The notes under the pieces were generated by a model that saw nothing but the letters and a program-made list of their open reading frames with translations, searched no databases and was not told where the DNA came from. The position numbers and the translations under genes were made by a program. A stretch of DNA of 49,485 bases, taken from the NCBI GenBank assembly GCA_003138855.1, contig PLHF01000044.1, forward strand, positions 1 to 49,485. Reading direction: 5' to 3'. Below are positions 45,851 to 49,485 of the stretch, one piece after another. Position 1 is the stretch's first letter. Each line of letters starts with the position of its first letter. The DNA comes from Acidimicrobiaceae bacterium (GTDB lineage: Bacteria > Actinomycetota > Acidimicrobiia > Acidimicrobiales > RAAP-2).

Positions 45851-45887
45851 GGCGCTGCAAGGCCTGGTGGGCATCCCCCGGGTGCGC

Positions 45888-45893
45888 TAGAGT
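45888..45893 (+). promoter_or_regulatory. -10 box TAGAGT before the rplJL leader
   Basis: TAGAGT would start transcription at about 45900, just before the L10 leader structure. The -35 region is weak. It suggests that rplJL has its own promoter besides read-through from rplKA. Confidence 0.45.
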
Positions 45894-45914
45894 TGCACCT
45901 TTCCAGATCTACAG

Positions 45915-46060
45915 AACTGCCGTAGACCTCCGGTGTACCGGTCAGCCGGTACCGAAGGGACCCGAACTGGGTCCGCCTGACGAGGCGTTCCGCATCGAGC
46001 ACCCCGTGCCCGCTGTGCCGCCACTCGATGGTGTCTACGGCCCGTAACCGACAGAGCCCA
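45915..46060 (+). promoter_or_regulatory. L10 (rplJL) leader
   Basis: The region between rplA and rplJ folds around a closing stem GCCGTAGAC (45919-45927) with GTCTACGGC (46033-46041). Inner stems include ACCGG/CCGGT, GGACCC/GGGTCC, GCCT/AGGC and CATCGAG/CTCGATG. This matches the position and shape of the L10 leader, where L10(L12)4 binds mRNA and represses rplJL. Confidence 0.75.
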
Positions 46061-46077
46061 GTGCTCGTGGAGGGACC

Positions 46078-46758
46078 ATGGACAATCCGAGGGCCGAAAA
46101 GGTCGCCGTCGTGAACGAGGTGCGGGACCGGTTGGCTGCATCCGACGGCGCTGTGCTCACCGAGTACCGGGGCCTCACCGTCGCCGAGCTCGCCGCGTTG
46201 CGTAGGGAGCTGACTGCCGCCGGCGGCGATTACAAGGTCTACAAGAACACCCTGGTGCGCCTGGCCGTGGCCGACGGCCCCCAGGCCGCCATCCACGACC
46301 TGCTGACCGGCCCGACGGCGATCGCCTTCGTGCAGGGCGACGTCAGCGCGGTGGCCAAGGCCCTCCGGGATTTCGCCCGCAGCAATCCGAAGCTGGTGGT
46401 CAAGGGCGGCGTGGTGGCGAGCGGTGTCCTGTCGGCCGGCGAGATCAGCGTGCTGGCCGACCTCCCCTCGCGGGACACCCTTCTGGCGCAGTTCGCCGGG
46501 GCGCTGTCGGCACCGCTGCAGCAGCTGGCCGGACTGATCGAGGCCCTTCCCCGCAACCTCGCCTATGGGCTCTCCGCGCTCCTCGACCAGCGCCGGTCGG
46601 AGGGCGGGGTCGAGGCGGCAGTGGAGCCCGCACCGGCTCCCGAGCAGGCCGAGGTCGCTGCAGCGGAGTCCGACGGCGCCGAGGCCGGCGACGCACCGGA
46701 GGCCACGACCGAGTCCGAGGCCGCCGATGCTCCCGGGGCGGAGACCCAGGGCGAGTAG
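46078..46758 (+). CDS. rplJ: Ribosomal protein L10
   Basis: A 226-residue L10, longer than the usual 165-180 because of an Ala/Glu-rich tail (from about 180, EPAPAPEQAEVAAAESDGA). The N-terminal rRNA-binding domain (EYRGLTVAELAALRRELTAAG, YKVYKNTLVRLA) and the helix that carries L7/L12 dimers are normal. GGAGGG lies three bases before the ATG. Confidence 0.97.
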   Translation: MDNPRAEKVAVVNEVRDRLAASDGAVLTEYRGLTVAELAALRRELTAAGGDYKVYKNTLVRLAVADGPQAAIHDLLTGPTAIAFVQGDVSAVAKALRDFARSNPKLVVKGGVVASGVLSAGEISVLADLPSRDTLLAQFAGALSAPLQQLAGLIEALPRNLAYGLSALLDQRRSEGGVEAAVEPAPAPEQAEVAAAESDGAEAGDAPEATTESEAADAPGAETQGE

Positions 46759-46879
46759 CGACACCTCGCCCGGTCCATTCGCGGTCCTCGACCCGGCCGG
46801 CACCCGGACGAACAGAACCAGTACCAGAGCAACCAACCGAACCAACCGAAGACAGACATTAGGAACAAGGAGTTAGACG

Positions 46880-47269
46880 ATGGCAGGCACCCTGACCAAG
46901 GACCAGATTCTGGACGGCATCTCTGAGCTGTCCGTGCTCGAGCTCAGCGAACTGCTGAAGGAGTTCGAGGAGCGTTTCGGCGTGACCGCCGCGGCTCCGG
47001 TGGCCGCGGCCGCCGCGGCGCCCGCAGGCGGCGGCGAAGCCGCAGCCGAGGAGGAGAAGACCGAGTACGACGTCATCCTGATGGCTGCCGGTGACAAGAA
47101 GATCCAGGTGATCAAGGAAGTCCGCTCGCTGACCAGCCTGGGCCTCAAGGAAGCTAAGGACCTGGTGGACGGTGCCCCCAAGCCGGTGCTGGAGCGGGCC
47201 AACAAGGAAGATGCCGAAAAGGCGAAGGCACAGCTCGAGGGCGCCGGAGCCACCGTCGAACTCAAGTAG
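46880..47269 (+). CDS. rplL: Ribosomal protein L7/L12
   Basis: A 129-residue L12 with the N-terminal dimerisation helices ([18 protein letters not shown]), an Ala-rich hinge (about 38-60) and the C-terminal factor-binding domain ([23 protein letters not shown]). The SD AAGGAG is eight bases upstream. The 121-base gap from rplJ contains short AACCAACCGA repeats. Confidence 0.98.
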   Translation: MAGTLTKDQILDGISELSVLELSELLKEFEERFGVTAAAPVAAAAAAPAGGGEAAAEEEKTEYDVILMAAGDKKIQVIKEVRSLTSLGLKEAKDLVDGAPKPVLERANKEDAEKAKAQLEGAGATVELK

Positions 47270-47413
47270 GGCGGCCGGGGTTCCGGTCGCCGGTTCGCCG
47301 ACGGCCGGAACTCCGGGAGCAGCCGGACATCCGGCCCCGATCGGCACGGGCTCGATCCGGGGACCGCCCCCCTTGTCCCCCCCCACGGCGCAACGCTGCC
47401 CGGGTCGGAATCC

Positions 47414-47442
47414 TTGACGGCGGGCGATGGGTCTCCTACCCT
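47414..47442 (+). promoter_or_regulatory. rpoB promoter P1
   Basis: TTGACG (47414-47419), a 17-base spacer and TACCCT (47437-47442) give a near-ideal housekeeping promoter in the rplL-rpoB gap. The leader to rpoB would be about 275 bases. Confidence 0.65.
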
Positions 47443-47476
47443 GGGCAGGCCCGGATCGGGGATTTCCCTCCGTGGG

Positions 47477-47505
47477 TTGTGAATCCTTGCGCTTCCGGTT
47501 ATGAT
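47477..47505 (+). promoter_or_regulatory. rpoB promoter P2
   Basis: TTGTGA (47477-47482), a 17-base spacer and TATGAT (47500-47505) form a second promoter 63 bases downstream of P1. Tandem promoters here would let rpoBC be expressed apart from the ribosomal-protein operon. Confidence 0.65.
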
Positions 47506-47723
47506 TACTGGTTGCCGTGCCTGCTCCTGACGCCTTCCTCAGTATTCTGGCTGATTGACGCGCGCGCTGGCGCACCCTTCGACCGCTCCGGCGGCAGTCG
47601 TCGACCCCTGAAGGCAGTGCCCGGAATGTCCAGCTCCGACTAGTGATTCACCGCAGTAGCCCGTCGTAACACCGCAGTACCCCGTCCTTGCCCCATTCGC
47701 TTGCAACTGGGAGGAGTAGGCCG

Positions 47724-49485
47724 TTGCCTACACGGTCCAACAGCCCGGAACGTTTTTCGTTTGCCAATATCGACGAGGCCTTGCCGTTGCCGGATCTCGT
47801 CGCCATCCAACGGGACTCGTTCCAGTGGTTCCTGGACCGAGGTCTGGCGGAGACGTTCAACGACATCAGCCCGATCGAGGACTTCACCGGCCAGCTGAGC
47901 CTGGAGCTGGAGTTCGATCCGACCGATCCCGACCTGCGCCCGCCACCGAAGTTCTCGGTGGAGGAGTGCAAGGAGAAGGACATGACCTATGCCGCGCCGG
48001 TCTTCGTGCGGGCGCGATTCATGAATGCCGGTACGGGCGAGATCAAGGAACAGACGGTCTTCATGGGGGACTTCCCGGTGATGACCGACAAGGGCACGTT
48101 CATCGTCAACGGCACCGAGCGGGTCGTGGTGAGCCAGCTGGTCCGTTCCCCCGGCGTCATCTTCCAACCCGGACGCGATGCGAAGACGGTGTTCACGGGC
48201 ACCATCCACCCCTACCGCGGCGAGTGGATCGAGTTCGACGTCGAGGCCAAGCCGTCCAAGGACGTCACCGCCGGGTGCCGTGTCGCACGCAAGCGCCGGC
48301 TGTCCCTGTTCGTGCTGCTGCGTGCTCTCGGGTACGAGGACCAGGCCTTCCTGGAGCGGTTCGTCCGCCACTTCGACTTCCTGGAGGGCCAGTGGGAGAA
48401 GGAGCAGAACCTCGCCCCCACCCGTGAGGAGGCGCTACTCGAGATCTACAAGCGGGCCCGCCCGGGCGAGCCGCTGTCGGTCGAGGCTGCCCGCCAGTAC
48501 TTCGAGAACGCCTTCTTCAACCCGAAGCGCTACGACCTGACCCGAGTGGGCCGGTACAAGCTCAACCGCAAGCTCGGTCCGGAGATCGAGCGGATCTCGG
48601 ACATCTTGAAGATCGACCTCGAGCGTCCCTCCCCGACCCAGGGAGTGCTCAGCCCCTCGGAGATCCTGGCTTCCTCGACCTACATGCTCCATCTGGCCAA
48701 GCACATGGCCGACAGTGAGTCGACCTATCGGATCGACGACCAGGACCACTTCGCCAACCGGCGGATCCGTTCCGTGGGCGAGCTCATCCAGAACCAGGTC
48801 CGGGTGGGCCTGTCGCGGATGGAGCGTGTGGTCCGCGAGCGGATGACCACCCAGGACGTCGAGGCCATCACGCCCCAGACGCTTATCAACATCCGGCCCG
48901 TGGTCGCTGCGGTCAAGGAGTTCTTCGGGACCAGCCAGTTGAGCCAGTTCATGGACCAGAACAACCCCCTGTCCGGGCTGGCCCACAAGCGCCGCCTGTC
49001 GGCGCTCGGGCCCGGTGGCCTGTCGCGCGAGCGGGCCGGCTTCGAGGTCCGTGACGTCCACACCTCCCACTACGGCCGGATGTGCCCCATCGAGACCCCG
49101 GAAGGCCCCAACATCGGACTGATCGGGTCCCTGGCCACCTATGCCCGGGTCAACGAGTACGGCTTCATCGAGACCCCGTACCGCAAGGTGGTCGACGGCC
49201 AGGTGACCAAGGAGATCACCTACCTGGCTGCCGACGAGGAAGAAGAGCACGTCATCGCCCAGGCCTCGGCCGCCCTCGACGACAACGGGCGCCTCACCGA
49301 GGAGAAGGTGCTGGTTCGTCGCGGTCCCCAGGGCACCGGTGTACGGGTCGGTGCGGCCACCACGTCGTACGGCACCACGTCCGAGATCGACTTCGTGCCC
49401 CCGGCCGAGGTCGACCTGATGGACGTGTCGCCGAAGCAGATCGTCTCGGTGTCCACGGCACTGATCCCCTTCGTCGAGCACGACG
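47724..49485 (+). CDS. rpoB: DNA-directed RNA polymerase subunit beta (partial, 3' end outside window)
   Basis: The first 587 residues of the RNA polymerase beta subunit. It begins [17 protein letters not shown] from a TTG at 47724 with a strong SD GGGAGGAG seven bases upstream, and continues through the beta lobes to the rifampicin region. That region reads [15 protein letters not shown] and [13 protein letters not shown], with the Asp, His and Ser positions linked to resistance all in the sensitive form. The window ends in codon 588; rpoC is expected beyond. Confidence 0.97.
   Translation, partial: MPTRSNSPERFSFANIDEALPLPDLVAIQRDSFQWFLDRGLAETFNDISPIEDFTGQLSLELEFDPTDPDLRPPPKFSVEECKEKDMTYAAPVFVRARFMNAGTGEIKEQTVFMGDFPVMTDKGTFIVNGTERVVVSQLVRSPGVIFQPGRDAKTVFTGTIHPYRGEWIEFDVEAKPSKDVTAGCRVARKRRLSLFVLLRALGYEDQAFLERFVRHFDFLEGQWEKEQNLAPTREEALLEIYKRARPGEPLSVEAARQYFENAFFNPKRYDLTRVGRYKLNRKLGPEIERISDILKIDLERPSPTQGVLSPSEILASSTYMLHLAKHMADSESTYRIDDQDHFANRRIRSVGELIQNQVRVGLSRMERVVRERMTTQDVEAITPQTLINIRPVVAAVKEFFGTSQLSQFMDQNNPLSGLAHKRRLSALGPGGLSRERAGFEVRDVHTSHYGRMCPIETPEGPNIGLIGSLATYARVNEYGFIETPYRKVVDGQVTKEITYLAADEEEEHVIAQASAALDDNGRLTEEKVLVRRGPQGTGVRVGAATTSYGTTSEIDFVPPAEVDLMDVSPKQIVSVSTALIPFVEHD

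Larger units (their letters stand above)
47270..47723. other. rplL-rpoB intergenic region
   Basis: No gene seen in 454 bases. It holds a GC-rich hairpin just after rplL (GTTCCGG with CCGGAAC, about 47280-47312), the two promoters listed separately, and a near-perfect direct repeat CACCGCAGTA(G/C)CCCGTC at about 47651 and 47673, before the rpoB SD. Confidence 0.7.

Noticed and set aside
47649-47690. Direct repeat CACCGCAGTA(G/C)CCCGTC before rpoB as a mobile-element footprint
   Set aside because: There are only two short copies, with no inverted ends or gene; it may simply be a local duplication in the leader.

Overview
The window is high-GC bacterial DNA that reads as the chromosome of an actinobacterium (Actinomycetota). 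I infer the class Acidimicrobiia or a close relative. The evidence is a DUF3097 protein, MeaA-type ethylmalonyl-CoA mutase beside crotonyl-CoA carboxylase/reductase, an MptB-like mannosyltransferase, lysC with an in-frame internal start followed by asd, and many genes that begin 6-9 bases after a TANNNT -10 box (leaderless transcripts). The class-level call is inference only. Most of the window is core or metabolic. I see no prophage, insertion sequence, CRISPR array or defence island.

Layout. 1-840: a 5' half of a tRNA-Ser gene without a 3' half, then tadA and a complete tRNA-Ser(GGA), all on the minus strand. 1027-3822: SRP RNA, dnaX and recR. 3911-5720: SixA-like phosphatase and convergent thiolase. 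5910-10599: crotonyl-CoA carboxylase/reductase, methylmalonyl/ethylmalonyl-CoA epimerase, a LEM-3-like GIY-YIG protein, PccB and a small epsilon-like protein. 10615-15740: DUF3097 protein, a hexuronate pair (uxuB-like, uxaC) and a divergent LarA (nickel-pincer racemase) homologue preceded by a polyproline upstream ORF. 15774-19430: DJ-1/PfpI protein, ethylmalonyl-CoA mutase, 3-hydroxybutyryl-CoA dehydrogenase. With the thiolase, Ccr, epimerase and PccB these make up much of the ethylmalonyl-CoA pathway for acetyl-CoA assimilation.

19499-28715: SDR, HSL-family hydrolase, S51-like peptidase, two cyclophilins (one membrane-anchored), lysC, asd, phoU and type II NADH dehydrogenase. 28840-38475: rmuC, sqdB, a membrane-anchored unknown, citrate synthase, TesB thioesterase, GH1 glycosidase, GtrA-family protein and a pair of membrane proteins. 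38540-42755: yajQ, tRNA-Tyr, Cof-type HAD phosphatase, MptB-like mannosyltransferase, GNAT acetyltransferase.

42844-49485 is the transcription/translation block: tRNA-Thr, tRNA-Met, rpmG, tRNA-Trp, secE, nusG, rplK, rplA, L10 leader, rplJ, rplL, and rpoB, which runs off the right edge.

The most interesting signals are regulatory. At least fourteen genes have a -10 box placed for leaderless transcription. In two further places (LarA homologue, HAD phosphatase) the same -10/start arrangement sits on a short upstream ORF whose stop overlaps the start codon of the main gene (GTGA or ATGA). A third short ORF precedes citrate synthase.
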